Below are positions 34,101-44,421 of a stretch of 64,000 bases of DNA, in pieces. The stretch covers positions 26,491,404 to 26,555,403 of the forward strand of contig CM066916.1 in NCBI GenBank assembly GCA_033964015.1, written 5' to 3'. This DNA comes from Scolanthus callimorphus. Taxonomy: Eukaryota; Cnidaria; Anthozoa; Actiniaria; Edwardsiidae. The notes below the pieces were generated by a model. The model was not told the origin of the DNA, searched no databases, and was given only the letters and a program-made list of their open reading frames with translations. The first letter of the stretch is position 1. The number at the start of each line of letters is the position of its first letter. A program made the translations under genes and the position numbers.

Positions 34101-37100
34101 AAAGAAAGCTTGAGACTAGACGTACTAAATTTTGTTGGGCATAATAAATATTCTACAGTTCCGTGCATTCTTGGGTTTCATGAATTGAACAGAAATACTT
34201 GCTTGAAGTTACTGTTTCCCCGAAACAAACACGAGCTGTCAGAACAATATATCGCTTATCTCTGTGGTGGCGTAAATCTTGAAAGGTGGACAACTGCTCG
34301 ACAAAGACGTGATGTAGGATGTGCATGTGTCGGTCGCACTTCGAAGCTGATCGAGCTGTAATGCACCAGTCAATTGACACTCCGGCCCCCCGACCCCGGG
34401 ACAGGGCGGGGAATTAACGCGGTCAGGCCGGGGATTTAACACGTATTTAACAGCATTAATCTACGGAGGGGCAGGGAATTTAACACGGACCTTCTATAGC
34501 GGGGATATTCAGCGGGGGATTAACGGGGGATTAACGCTGAACCGAAAATTCGATCATCTTGCAAAAAAATATTTTGTTTAAGGGCCGGGGTCGGGGAATT
34601 TTTGGAGGGATCACTTCATTTTTGGACGAGTGAAAGGGGAGGATGTCTCGAAACCTGAAGCCCTCAAAGGGGGGACCATAAGAAATTTTCTAAGCAGTTA
34701 TTCCAGCAACTTCTACATAATTTTTCTAATTCATTTCACTCAGTACGTTTCGGCGTGCATGGCATCTAATATAGTTTTGGAGAGTTTGCGCAACGAAAAC
34801 AGAACGCTCTTGGCGCTTAAATGGAATGCCTACGAGTGTCGCTACAAGAGCATGTGTATCTTGGCAAGGACAAACAAAAACCCCAAAAGCCCCCCAGAGG
34901 CCTACTGGCGGGCATTCAATATGATCGAAAGAAGACCCCTTAAAGGTCAGTGTGAGTTCGACGTTACAAGCATAGAAATTTGGGCCACGCCTCATGTACA
35001 TGACAATTATTTCGTCATTTGTGGCGCGCATCGCGCGCATGAAGAATGAAACCTACAGGCATTTTTTAATTTACAAAGAAAATGAAGGCTGATGATGAGG
35101 TTTGATGATGAAATGCGTTTATTAAAATCAGGGTGCGCTTCGCCATGTTACGAAAGTGTCCCCCGGGGACCAGGGGCTTTAACAACGGCCATGCCCCTGG
35201 TGACCGGAAAAATATTAACATTTAACACTTAGCAAATTGTTAAATGGTGCATAATCGTCGAGTTCGTCGTCAATGAAGAAAATTAACCATCCAACACGTT
35301 CTTGATGCTTCAAATGCATTTAATGTTCCACAATGCATGCACAGGAGGGCAGACTAGGAGAGAATTCTGCCAACCAAAAGAACGAATCATTTCGAATCGA
35401 ACCCGTGGCGACCATTTTGTTTTCTTCCCATGCGTGGCGTCATCGAAAAGCCTAATGGGTAAGACCGCTTTCGAAATTGAGCCGCGTTGCATTCAGCCAA
35501 GATGGCGGCTAAACATCGAATTCTCGAAAAATAGAAAAGAGTTGGATAAAACAGGCTACGGCAAAGATATTTTCATAGTTTCCACTTTTACTTCAAATTT
35601 GGTCGATTATAGCCTTCAGTTGTCCTTTAATGTAATAATGAATTGGGACATTCACAGGAAATCTAGGATCATTTGTGAATGATATGACTGGAATCGGCAA
35701 AAAAAGCAAAAGTTATAGTCCGATATGTATAACCTGGTAGTCCAGCTCTGGACACAGATCAGCGCACAAACCATTTCGAGCGAGTCACCTTAAAAGGAAA
35801 TCATACGACTTTTTCGTTCAATTTGGAATTTATTTACACTCGTGGGATTTTCAAAAAGCTCAAATTGCATGAGCCGGATACCTTTCGTGGAAATAAATTC
35901 CAAATTGAACTCGAAGTCGTATGATTTCCTATACTTATAGTCCAAAACGAGAGGGGCACATTCACTCTAGGACCCCACCCCATTTACGTTCCTGATGAAA
36001 TTTTAAAATTATACGCCCTCACTTTTATCAGGGCTTGCACCGTCAACTGGTTATGCACAAGCACGAGCTGACATGGTGGTCGATCAGATAAAGGATGTGG
36101 AAGATATCCTCATCCAGTTACTATACCACTCGGGAGATGATCTAAAAAGAAAGGTATTATCTTATGATATCTCATCGGGCCAGCTTTCACAAACCTGTCG
36201 GTCAGAGGCCAAACTGACTTCAGACTTTTTGTTATTATAATGAAATATCAGCAGAAAGAATCAGATATACCAACTATCGTTATCATCGTCATCGACATCA
36301 TCATCATCTTCACAATCATTTCCTCATCGTCGTCATGACAACATCAACAACAACCTCATCATCATCTCAGCAACAACAGCATTTACAACAACATCGTCAA
36401 CAACAACATCGTCATCAACAATATTGTCAATATCAACATTGTCAACATCAACAACAGCATCCACAACATCATGAACACGTCATCAACAACATCAACAACA
36501 ACACGTCATCAACATCATCATCAACAACATCGTCAACAACATCATCATCAACAATATTGTCAACAACATCGTCATAACAACATTGTCAACAACATTGTCA
36601 ATATTGTCAACATCAACAACAACAGCAGCATCCACAACATCATCCACAACACGTCAACAACTTTTCTGTTACGTTCCTTGCATAATTTACCACATTTTTA
36701 CCCAGTCTACACAAAGCTGGTAAAAATATTCAATAAAAAATATTCATTTCAGTGCTGATCAAAGTGTCATCTTCCTAAAGTTCATATCCTCCAAATGTCA
36801 TCAAAATTTGGAATTTTTTAGCCTTTATTTATTAAAGGCTCTAGTATACGGACTACTTGGGTACAAAATCTTGAGCTTCTATGTTGCATGCTTATGTTCA
36901 TAATCACTACCGCCCTCTCACCTCGGCATGGTTCATAGACGAGTTCACGCTCCCAGTTTCATCACGGGTAATCAGGACAAGATGGTGCGAGATCTTTTTT
37001 TATGTACCACGTGATGCGTTGTTTATGTACCAAGTAATCAATACTTTTGGGCATTAACTTCGTTTAGAGCTCAACAAAACAATAGATGCTCAAACTCATC

Positions 37101-40100
37101 ACCCAAAAGTATTGATCACGTGGCACATAAACAACGCATCACGTGGTATATAAAAAGCGACCACGCGATCAATTTGAAGCAGTCGTCGGCGGGACGAAAA
37201 CTCAAGGGGTTGCCGCGATCTACTGGGATGCATAGTATATCAGAATCGAAGTCAAAAGGCAAGCCTGGAATCCTCACTAGAATTCATAAATCGATGTATT
37301 TTCTCTTTCCAAAGTCAACACAAGAGTGTGACAAGTGACGTCCATCGTTGTTTGTGGGGATTTGTTTTCAAATAAGCATTTTCATACAATCCCCATTGTA
37401 AAAATAGTCAGTCTAAGACGTTATGTCCGGATTGGAGAGAGTCTAAGACGACATGTCCGGATTGGAGAGAGTCTAAGACGACATGTCCGGATTAGAGAGA
37501 GTCTAAGACGACATATCCGGATTGGAGAGAGTCCAAGACGACATGTCCGGATTGGAGAGAGTCTAAGACGACATGTCCGGATTGGAGAGAGTCTAAGACG
37601 ACATGTCCGGAATGGAGAGAGTCTAAGATGACATATCCGGATTGGAGAGAGTCTAAGATGGCATGTCCGGATTGGAGAGAGTCTAAGATGGCATGTCCGG
37701 ATTGGAGAGAGTCTAAGATGGCATGTCCGGATTGGAGAGAGTCTAAGACGACATGTCCGGATTGGAGAGAGTCCAAGACGACATGTCCGGATTGGAGAGA
37801 GTCTAAGACGACATGTCCGGATTGGAGAGAGTCTAAGACGACATGTCCGGAATGGAGAGAGTCTAAGATGACATATCCGGATTGGAGAGAGTCTAAGATG
37901 GCATGTCCGGATTGGAGAGAGTCTAAGATGGCATGTCCGGATTGGAGAGAGTCTAAGATGGCATGTCCGGATTGGAGAGAGTCTAAGACGACATGTCCGG
38001 ATTGGAGAGAGACTCAGACGACATGTCCGGAATGGAGAGAGTCTAAGATGACATATCCGGATTGGAGAGAGTCTAAGATGGCATGTCCGGATTGGAGAGA
38101 GTCTAAGACGACATGTCCGGATTGGAGAGAGTCTCAGACGACATGTCCGGAATGGAGAGAGTCTAAGACGACATGTCCGGATTGGAGAGAGACTCAGACG
38201 ACATGTCCGGAATGGAGAGAGTCTAAGACGACATGTCCGGATTGGAGAGAGACTCAGACGACATGTCCGGAATGGAGAGAGTCTAAGATGACATATCCGG
38301 ATTGGAGAGAGACTCAGACGACATGTCCGGAATGGAGAGAGTCTAAGATGACATATCCGGATTGGAGAGAGTCTAAGATGGCATGTCCGGATTGGAGAGA
38401 GTCTAAGACGACATGTCCGGATTAGAGAGGATAATCGATTTAGACTTCTGATTGGTCGGATTGATGGTTTTCAGGTTCTATTTCTCGTACGATTCTGCAT
38501 TATTTCAACCATCTTACCCATAATGCACCTGAAAGCGCAAGCACGTCTTCTTCGAGCTACTCATATGAAGTGTGTCTTTCAGGAATCCGGCCTGAAGACT
38601 CTGCACGGGGAGACAATACCAGCTTTAGTGAAGACCTCAACATATTATTGGAAGAAAACAACGGTGGTAAAGTGGGATTTGCAGGAGAAAAGGTACATTA
38701 AAACAATAGGTTTATTCCGTCGAAGGCGCTAGTTATATATTATAGTTATATATTATAGTTATATAGTCTATACTCCAGCTAGAGCATTACGCTCTTCAGA
38801 TGCTCCTCCTAGACTTGTCACCTCGAAATACAAGCTAAAAAACTATGGTCTTCGATCCTTTTCTGCGCATGCCCCTTTTTTATGGAATGAATTACCTCCC
38901 CATGTAAAAAACTCCGAAACAGTCCCCGTTTTTAAGTCTCGTCTTAAAACACATCTTTTTACGAGTTATTTTAATTAGCGGATAATTTGTAAATAATTTT
39001 AAGTATATGATTTGTAACCTTAAATACGTTGTAAATAATAGTTTGTAAATTAGTAGTTTGTTTTTATTTCTTATTTTTTAATGATTGTAATTTTTAATGA
39101 TTTTAATTTCCAATGTAAAGCGCATAGAACGTGGCTATATGCGCTATATAAATGTTGTATTATTATTATTATTATTCTTACCTATATAAGTTATGGGAAA
39201 GTAGGCCTGGCGAAGCACAAGATGGCAAAGGCAAAGGGAGGGAGGGTGGGTGTGAATAAAAGGTAGGAGGCAAGAAATCCTAAGGGTGGGCACAATGGGA
39301 CCCACAGCCGCCACTGACACATGGCGTCCCCCATGGACGCCATTCCGGCGCTTGTTCTCAAACCAACTGAGACTGAGACATATGCTAATGAGTTGATCTC
39401 TTATATACGTACTACACTGGGACCCAGTGCGAATAGTGGCATAGTTCTGTTTGCGCGAAGAATTTGATGTTCAAATATTATATAAATATCAAATTTCCGA
39501 GATGGGCTATCCTACAAAGTGCCTAAGACAGAAGAGTATTATCGTACAACCACGGCAAATTTATAAGCGAAACAGGTACCATCGCAGGCTTGTAACATCA
39601 TACATGGGATGCTATATGGGATTAAAACCTAAAATATGGCCGGGATCTGGGATCAGAGGAGCTGGCCCAGGGATCAAAAGGGTAGGACTGGATGTTGAAA
39701 GTAGTTGTTTCAGGTCCGGATCAGGAATCAAAATTTTTATATCAAAACAAATGGGCTCAGGGATGAACATTACTGCCAAAAATAAGAGATCTGCATGTGA
39801 CAAAATAATAAACCCATGTTACGAGCCATTCTCGAACCCAGAGCTCCCCGGCTCGTCTCCTTTCGGGGGGTTGGCTCTGGTGACAGCCACTGACGCATGC
39901 GCGAGATTTAATACAGAGCCGCTGAGAGAAAAATATTTCTGCGCATGCACCAACGTTCAAAACCAGCCAGTCAGCATAGGTCTTCAAATGGATGTCACCA
40001 GAGCCTCCCCTGCAAGGAGACGAGCCGGGGAGCTTTGGGTACGAGAATGACCTCGCGGGGGAGGCTCTGGTGACAGCCATTGATGCATGCGCGAGATTAG

Positions 40101-41693
40101 ATACAGAGCCGTTGAGAGAAAGATCTTTCTGTGCATGCTCAGCGGTGGTCCTCAAATGGATGTTCCCAGAGCCTCCCCTGCGAGCAGACGAGCCGGGGAG
40201 CTGTGGGTACGAGAATGTGTAAGGAGCCTGACATTGGCTGATAGTCGCGCGCAAAGCAAGCACTATCCATGTCACGTGATCACACTCAACCAATGCAAAC
40301 CCGCCGAAACATCTCAAGAAATTTGATATTGAAACTTGCCGACGTTAAACGTCGTTATTAGAATTCGCCATTACCTTGTTTGGTCCGCCATTTTGTTTTT
40401 TCGGCCAAAGGGCCTGAGACGAGATTTAAAAAACCACAGGCAGCCCGGGATGATATGTCGCGTTATAAAAATGGGACGAGAACACGGTGCATCATGGGTA
40501 ATCAAACATATCAAACAATTCCCGACGAAAATAGTCGTTTTCGACACCTCACGGCCAAAACTATATTTTGATTCATTTACCTTATAAGGAACTGAGAGAA
40601 GATCCTCTTTTGATAAGAATTTTGGCAAAGGTAGCAAGAAAACGGTGAAATTTTGAATGAAAACTTGCAGGATTTACAGAGACTCGAGTTCTCGATCTGT
40701 CCACCATTGATTTTAGGCTTGGTAACCACGCTAAATAACCTACAGCTAGCCCGCGCGACTCGACCCAGTCCTCCCAAGTGCATTCAGCAAAAACGATAAT
40801 GATTCATTGATATGAAGATGGCAGAAATAATGTAGAATCGTAGAGTCAATGGAGGCTAAAAACCATCACTCAAGTCTAAATCTTAGACTTGCTCCAGTCC
40901 GGATATGTCTTACAAGTATTTAGATACATTCCAATTCGGTTTCAAAGCCATACCTGTTTCTGTGAGTTTTATAAAACATAGTTTTATTCTAAAGTTAAAG
41001 GAAATGATGTGCACTGAAAAATGTATGAAAAATGATTCTTTACACTCGTTTTCAGTCACACGTGCACCCTGCGCTTTTCGTTTCCATGTCGCGACTGGTG
41101 TTTGGTGGACGTCAATCAAGACTTTCGACTTAGTCACGGGCCCACAGGCTAGCAAACTATGACCGACCGAGCTTTAATCAACCTAAAAAGCGTGGTCGGC
41201 CATATTGTGCTATCCCGTGGGCCCGTTGCTAGGTCAAAGTCTACAATTGACGTCCACCAAACACCAGTCGCGACTAGAGAACGAAAAGTGCAGGGTGCAC
41301 GTGTGACTGAAAACGAGTGATACATTCATGAGAAGCAGCTACAGACTTGAAATCGATATAATTACTATGGAATGAAAAACATGATCTGGATATATTGATT
41401 CTAGTGAGGATTCCAGTCTTGACTTTCCTCTACGACTCTGTATTATAATTCTGCCATCTTGCCCTGATTTCGTACAATGTTTTACACAATGTCATCACTT
41501 TTTCCAGATTAGCTATGCCGACCTCGATTTTTTCGCTTTCTTCAACAATCTTATCCTTGGTAAGCTGGAGGTACCCGAGCAATTGAAGAAGTACCCTCTA
41601 CTGGTAGACTTGTACAATCGAGTCATGAACACACCCAATGTCCTAAACTACCTCAACCACAGGAAGCCCAACCGATTCAATGCCCCGTACTGA
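28137..41693 (+). CDS. Sigma-class-like glutathione S-transferase (HPGDS/S-crystallin family), 5 exons
   Basis: Exons: 28137-28275, 30195-30302, 36032-36153, 38583-38692, 41508-41693 (stop TGA). About 221 residues, normal for cytosolic GST. The start ATG at 28137 is chosen because Tyr8 then falls at the catalytic position, in YLDLRARGE (compare the sigma pattern YFxxRGRAE). Exon 2 carries the PFGRLPVLEF strand with the cis-proline and the glutathione gamma-glutamyl site AQSRAI (Gln70-Ser71). Exons 3-5 give the all-helical domain (EDLNILLEENNGG, SYADLDFFAFF, VMNTPNVLNYL). Members conjugate glutathione to electrophiles; some make prostaglandin D2. Exons 1-3 and 4-5 join in phase, but exon 3 ends in phase 0 while exon 4 needs one preceding base. 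One extra A in the A5 run at 36144-36148 would repair this. Introns hold LINE relics, a CAN microsatellite and the 30-bp minisatellite. Convergent with the MUS81-like gene. Confidence 0.9.
28930..29650 (+). pseudogene. Degenerate non-LTR retrotransposon reverse transcriptase in GST intron 1
   Basis: Conceptual translation in shifting frames gives classic RT blocks in order: IPFFKSDG, NNYRPMSLL, SQYGFRE, a DLKMAFDTVDH catalytic block, GVPQGSVLGPLL, then YLGVF and SKSIGLISKL. Many stops and frameshifts interrupt it, so it is a dead fragment. The block order fits the CR1/L2/Jockey group; the exact clade cannot be assigned here. Confidence 0.8.
29957..30115. repeat. Dispersed repeat A with a 29-bp-arm hairpin
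   Basis: 29957-30040 (tgcgtagctggcggttttta...) matches 54980-55110. Arms 30036-30064 and 30084-30112 (gcgagcgctgggg and complement) form a strong hairpin. Confidence 0.8.
30415..30790. repeat. Tandem repeat, ~103-110-bp unit, 4 copies
   Basis: acgcactagaaagaaac recurs at 30439, 30549 and 30652, and a diverged copy is at 30762. Units also share cccataatcctttg and aacgcaatacggg. Confidence 0.9.
30840..31060. repeat. Dispersed repeat B
   Basis: Matches 55960-56165 in the same orientation (ttctaagtttcgtttacgtt, aaatcacctagagc, gatggaagccaaac-like blocks). Confidence 0.75.
31345..31672 (+). mobile_element. Degenerate SINE-like copy in GST intron 2
   Basis: It has a B-box-like gggttcgactc, then gacgttaaagaatcactgg, matching the body of the SINE at 50967-51366. 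The tail is lost and the head eroded. Confidence 0.5.
32130..33290 (+). pseudogene. Non-LTR retrotransposon RT fragment in GST intron 2, split by an insertion
   Basis: Left part (to 32598) reads FKEVFTEDDG, NPRKASGPNAL, VCPVFKKGN, SNYRPVSLTCICSKVMEH, LQHGFRSGLSCETQL. Right part (from about 32985) reads DYLLLDFSKAFDKFP, HYGISGKYLRWL and a damaged VPQGTVLG-like block near 33200. Frameshifts and stops make it nonfunctional. It is a different sequence from the relic at 28930-29650. Confidence 0.85.
32599..32984. repeat. ~385-bp G-rich insertion inside the RT fragment
   Basis: It begins with a G run and holds two related segments, each starting ctacggtagg and running through ctgatagggt (32660-32710 and 32890-32940). 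It interrupts the RT between the blocks ETQL and DYLLLDFSKAFD. It looks like an insertion of an unrelated repeat; no clear target duplication was found. Confidence 0.55.
34380..35245 (-). mobile_element. Decayed element carrying the gcgaagcgc internal module
   Basis: The complement of 35080-35150 (ggcgaagcgc, then aataaacgcatttcatc) matches the modules at 43480-43540 and 61120-61190. The left part is rich in ggggaattaac/ggggatttaac. The terminal repeats are unclear. The 139-codon ORF at 34630 is not recognisable. Confidence 0.5.
35795..35931. mobile_element. Palindromic MITE in GST intron 2
   Basis: Ends aggaaatcatacgact and complement with ttcaatttggaatttattt arms, ~137 bp. Confidence 0.82.
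36270..36660. repeat. Interrupted CAT/CAA trinucleotide microsatellite
   Basis: ~390 bp of catcatcaacaacatcgtc-type triplets in GST intron 3, starting ~120 bp after exon 3. ORFs of Thr, Ser, Gln or His runs here are artefacts. Confidence 0.92.
36998..37160. mobile_element. Palindromic MITE
   Basis: Arms with ccacgtgatgcgttgtttat, then aatcaatacttttggg, and complement at 37100-37160. Confidence 0.8.
37410..38428. repeat. 30-bp minisatellite, ~34 copies, in GST intron 3
   Basis: Unit gtctaagacgacatgtccgg plus attggagaga. Variant units (gatggc, gatgac/atatcc, aatgg) are ordered in an 8-unit higher-order block (37561-37800 repeated at 37801-38040). The unit length is a multiple of three, so long open frames on both strands (265 codons on plus) arise without being genes. 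The right flank 38429-38520 matches the end of the palindromic element at 40813. Confidence 0.96.
38766..39180 (+). mobile_element. 3' end of a LINE in GST intron 4
   Basis: One frame reads APPRLVTSKYKLKNYGLRSF, then APFLWNELPP and VFKSRLKTHLF, stopping at 38978. This is the typical C-terminal tail of RT proteins of CR1/L2-like LINEs. An AT-rich 3' region and a tail with gctatataaatg followed by (att)n end near 39176, as LINE 3' ends do. Confidence 0.75.
39827..40217. mobile_element. cattctcg palindromic family, one full and one truncated copy fused
   Basis: 39827-40049 is full length. It is followed with no spacer by a copy lacking its left ~30 bp (40050-40217). Both lie in GST intron 4. 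Confidence 0.85.
40399..40449. repeat. Dispersed repeat fragment
   Basis: Shares aagggcctgagacga and aggcagcccg with 6314-6358. Confidence 0.6.
40813..41465. mobile_element. Large palindromic element in GST intron 4
   Basis: Outer ends agatggcagaaataatgtag and gaattataatacagagtcg-type complement. Inner arms 41042-41118 and 41243-41322 (cactcgttttcagtcacacg and complement). The left part contains agtccggatatgtcttac, the relative of the minisatellite monomer at 37410-38428. Confidence 0.75.
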
Positions 41694-41948
41694 AGACTGT
41701 GGCGACAGGCTTGCGTTACTCAACCCCACAAGGACCCTGTATCCGACTTGCGTGACGCGTAATTCCGTTCAAGCAAAAGTCTCTCATAAAACTACCAATG
41801 TCCTAAACTACCTCAACCACAGGACGCCCAATCGATTCAATGCCCCGTACTGAAGACAGTGGCTACAGGCTTGCGTTACTCGAACCCCACAAAGACCCTG
41901 TATCCGACTTGCGTGACGCGTAATTCCGTTCTAGCAAAGGTCTCTCAT
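41635..41948 (+). repeat. Tandem duplication of the GST terminal exon end
   Basis: Copy 1 (41635-41787) covers the last ~18 codons, the stop and about 95 bp of 3' flank. Copy 2 (41795-41948) repeats it at an offset of 160 bp with roughly ten differences. Both copies encode VLNYLNHR to FNAPY and stop. Copy 2 lies after the stop and is not translated with the gene. Confidence 0.93.
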
Positions 41949-42229
41949 TTTCTCTCGCCTTGAGAGACATTTGCTACCAGGGAAGACGCTTAACACTTTA
42001 GCCTAAAACACTCAATGCAAATTAGATGTGTCCATATCAGCTGTGAACTGAATCTGTCTCAATCTACGGGAATTTTAATCCATCCTGTGATGAAAATAGT
42101 CCCTCTCATTGTTAAAGGTACCAGTAGCAGGGACTTTTGTACTGCGCATGCACGAATCCGCTGACCAATTCAGTGTGATTCCGGGCGCTATAATCGCCAA
42201 TTTCGATTGTTTTAGTCGGAATTGACATA

Positions 42230-42388
42230 ATGGCGCGAAGTTTTCAGCTCGCATTTTTCTTTTTTCTTTATTTTGTAATTCAAAATATTTCTACGATAAG
42301 CTCTAGTGTTCTGTGTGCAACAAACAAGATGTCGACAGGACATGTTCTGACTCCACTTTTAAGCCATAATTGTTTCAAACGACGATGA
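42230..42388 (+). CDS. Possible 52-residue secreted peptide or first exon
   Basis: An ORF downstream of the GST gene, on the same strand, begins MARSFQLAFFFFLYFVIQ. This is a strongly hydrophobic stretch like a signal peptide, followed by about 30 residues with two cysteines, then TGA. The MSTGHVL segment loosely recalls the opening of extracellular PAN/apple-type domains in cnidarian proteins, so this could be a first exon with a donor not recognised here. There is no further exon support. It may equally be a chance ORF. Confidence 0.25.
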   Translation: MARSFQLAFFFFLYFVIQNISTISSSVLCATNKMSTGHVLTPLLSHNCFKRR

Positions 42389-43194
42389 TAGCATGCATCT
42401 TGAGCAGCATACGATATGCTACCACAAAAAAGCCATTGCTGAATTCAGAAGAAAACGTAATTTGTGATAGTATACATACAATTTTTTAAACCCCCTCACC
42501 CACCCATCGAGGTTTATAGCACTGGACGACTGCCACAATCAATATTACAAAATTTACGACGAACGACAAATGGAAATGTTTATTGAGTTTATTTCTTGGC
42601 AGAACAAGTCATTTTTAAGACGCTAGAGAAACACTTCCAATTACAAAGAAGGTGTTCACTCAAAACACCCAACCCCTATCCTGCCTAGAGGCCATCCCTA
42701 TAGCTCTTTAGTTGCATATTCTGTCACAGTTAGAATCACAACATTGATGGTGTGAAAATGACCCTGTTACAATTCAGAAGATCTGGAAAAATAAGATGGA
42801 TGAAATATGTCAACATTACTGATACTAAAAGTCGTTAAAGACCTGCACATGCAGCAAAAATCACAAAAGTACTACAATTAATAAAAGTTTTAGTTATGTT
42901 AGCGAATTTTGAACACAAGAAAATGTTAACAAATTAACAGCTGGATCATTACTGGTTAAAATCATGCTAAAACTAAGATGGAGAAATGAGCTCGATATTT
43001 TTCTATAGCACATAAAACAGGAGGCCACCATTGCAAATTATGCAAGAAAAATTGATGACGAAATATTGTTATTTATTACGTATTTAACTCAAAGCGATCT
43101 CTGTTTAATCTGCACTCTCAACAACCTTATAGTATTGCGACATCGTTCAGATACATAAATACGATACATTTGTCATTCTGTGGTGTATCGGCTT
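42389..43194. other. No recognisable feature
   Basis: AT-rich sequence between the GST 3' end and the TIR element; no exon support. Confidence 0.45.
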
Positions 43195-44421
43195 CAAGGG
43201 GGGGTGAATAGGGGTCCTCAAATCCGCCGAACCGTTCAATTTTTCATAAAAATCCGCCGATCCGCACAAATTTTCGCCTCAATCCGAATCCGCAACGTTT
43301 GATTTACGAAAACAATAATTTCAAAAAAATACGTTTCACTGTTTATCGCTTATACACGAACATCTCTCACTGAGGGACGTGTCATTATTAAGCGGGTTTT
43401 CGTGATCCCCCCCGTCCCCTATTAGAAGACCTAGTAGAAGACATTTACAGAAAGAGGGGGTTACACTTTCATTCGTTGCGCGCGAAGCGCGCCCACATTT
43501 TGATAAACGCATTTCATCAAGCCTCAGAGAAAGGGTAGGTAAACGTTGAAATACGCTACCTCAACTATGTATCAAAGCTCCTATTGTTGGGCTCCTGAGC
43601 CTGTAGGTTATGTTATGCATGCGCGCTGCAAATTAATTTAGGACGAAATTATTATTACTCTCATGTGCGTGAAGTCATCAAATGAAGACTTTCTATGCTT
43701 GTAACGTCGAACTCACGCTTACTACCATTTTCGTTCAACCCTGAAGCGTGGCGATTTTTTCGCGTAGGTTTACGTTTCAAACGTGCACGCTCTGTCGAGA
43801 AGTAGTCGCGTTTCTCTCTCGCTGATTGGCTGCTGTTTTGATTGTTATTTTTCAGTCAATCAGCGAGCAAGAATCGCGACAACTTCACGACAAACCATGC
43901 ACGTTTGAAACGTAAACCTACGCGAAAAAAATCGTCAAGCTTCAGGGTTGAACGGAAATGGTAGTATCCACGGAGTCTTCTTTCAATCATAGTGACTGTA
44001 TGCAGGCCTATCACTGCAGGGCATTTTTGGAAGAGTTTATTTTTCCTCGTCAAGATACACTTGTTCTATAAATGGCGCGGGGCGAGTTCTGAAAGAGTAT
44101 GTTAGATGTCATTCTTTATGCGCGCAAAGCGCGCCGAAATTTTTATTAAGTAAGCGAAATTAAGTATGTGAAATACGAAAGCATATTAACGGCCTACAAA
44201 TTCGAACGGCTATTTGTCTACAGACCCTACAGTCAACAATCTGCACAATCCGTAGTTGCGATTATCAGAATCCGAAATCCGAATTCGAATTTTCAATAGA
44301 TCCGCGATCCGGTACGTTTTGAGAATCCGAAAATCCGCTCGAGTTTTTTTTAAAATCCGTAATCCGTGTGCTATTTAGGCCCGAATCCGCCGATCCGCAA
44401 ACCTATTCACCTCCCCCCTTC
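43195..44421. mobile_element. TIR element with aatccgccgatccg ends and gcgcgcgaagcgcgcc module
   Basis: Left end aaggggggggtgaatagg and the complement cctattcacctcccccctt. Subterminal arrays of aatccg/gatccg run inward from both ends. The internal module (43472-43540) is shared with 60915-61707. A nested palindrome of ~245 bp lies at 43729-43973. Confidence 0.78.
43729..43973. mobile_element. Nested palindrome
   Basis: Arms ctaccattttcgttcaaccc through cgtaggtttacgtttcaaac and complement enclose a ctgattggctg/cagtcaatcagcg core. Confidence 0.85.

Noticed and set aside
34630..35049. 139-codon ORF in GST intron 2
   Set aside because: It overlaps a decayed mobile element sharing the gcgaagcgc module; no domain is recognised.
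36335..36758. Thr/Ser/Gln/His-rich ORFs of 80-95 codons
   Set aside because: Produced by the CAT/CAA microsatellite.
37628..38425. 265-codon ORF of repeated decapeptide (RESKTTCPDW-like)
   Set aside because: It is the 30-bp minisatellite read in frame; the opposite strand is open too, it lies in a GST intron, and it has no start context or splice support.
37410..38428. Possible CRISPR-like array
   Set aside because: Units are head-to-tail with no spacers, and the genome is animal.
39451..40317. 199- and 186-codon ORFs on opposite strands
   Set aside because: Both run through two copies of the cattctcg palindromic element, which is open in several frames; no protein motif is seen.
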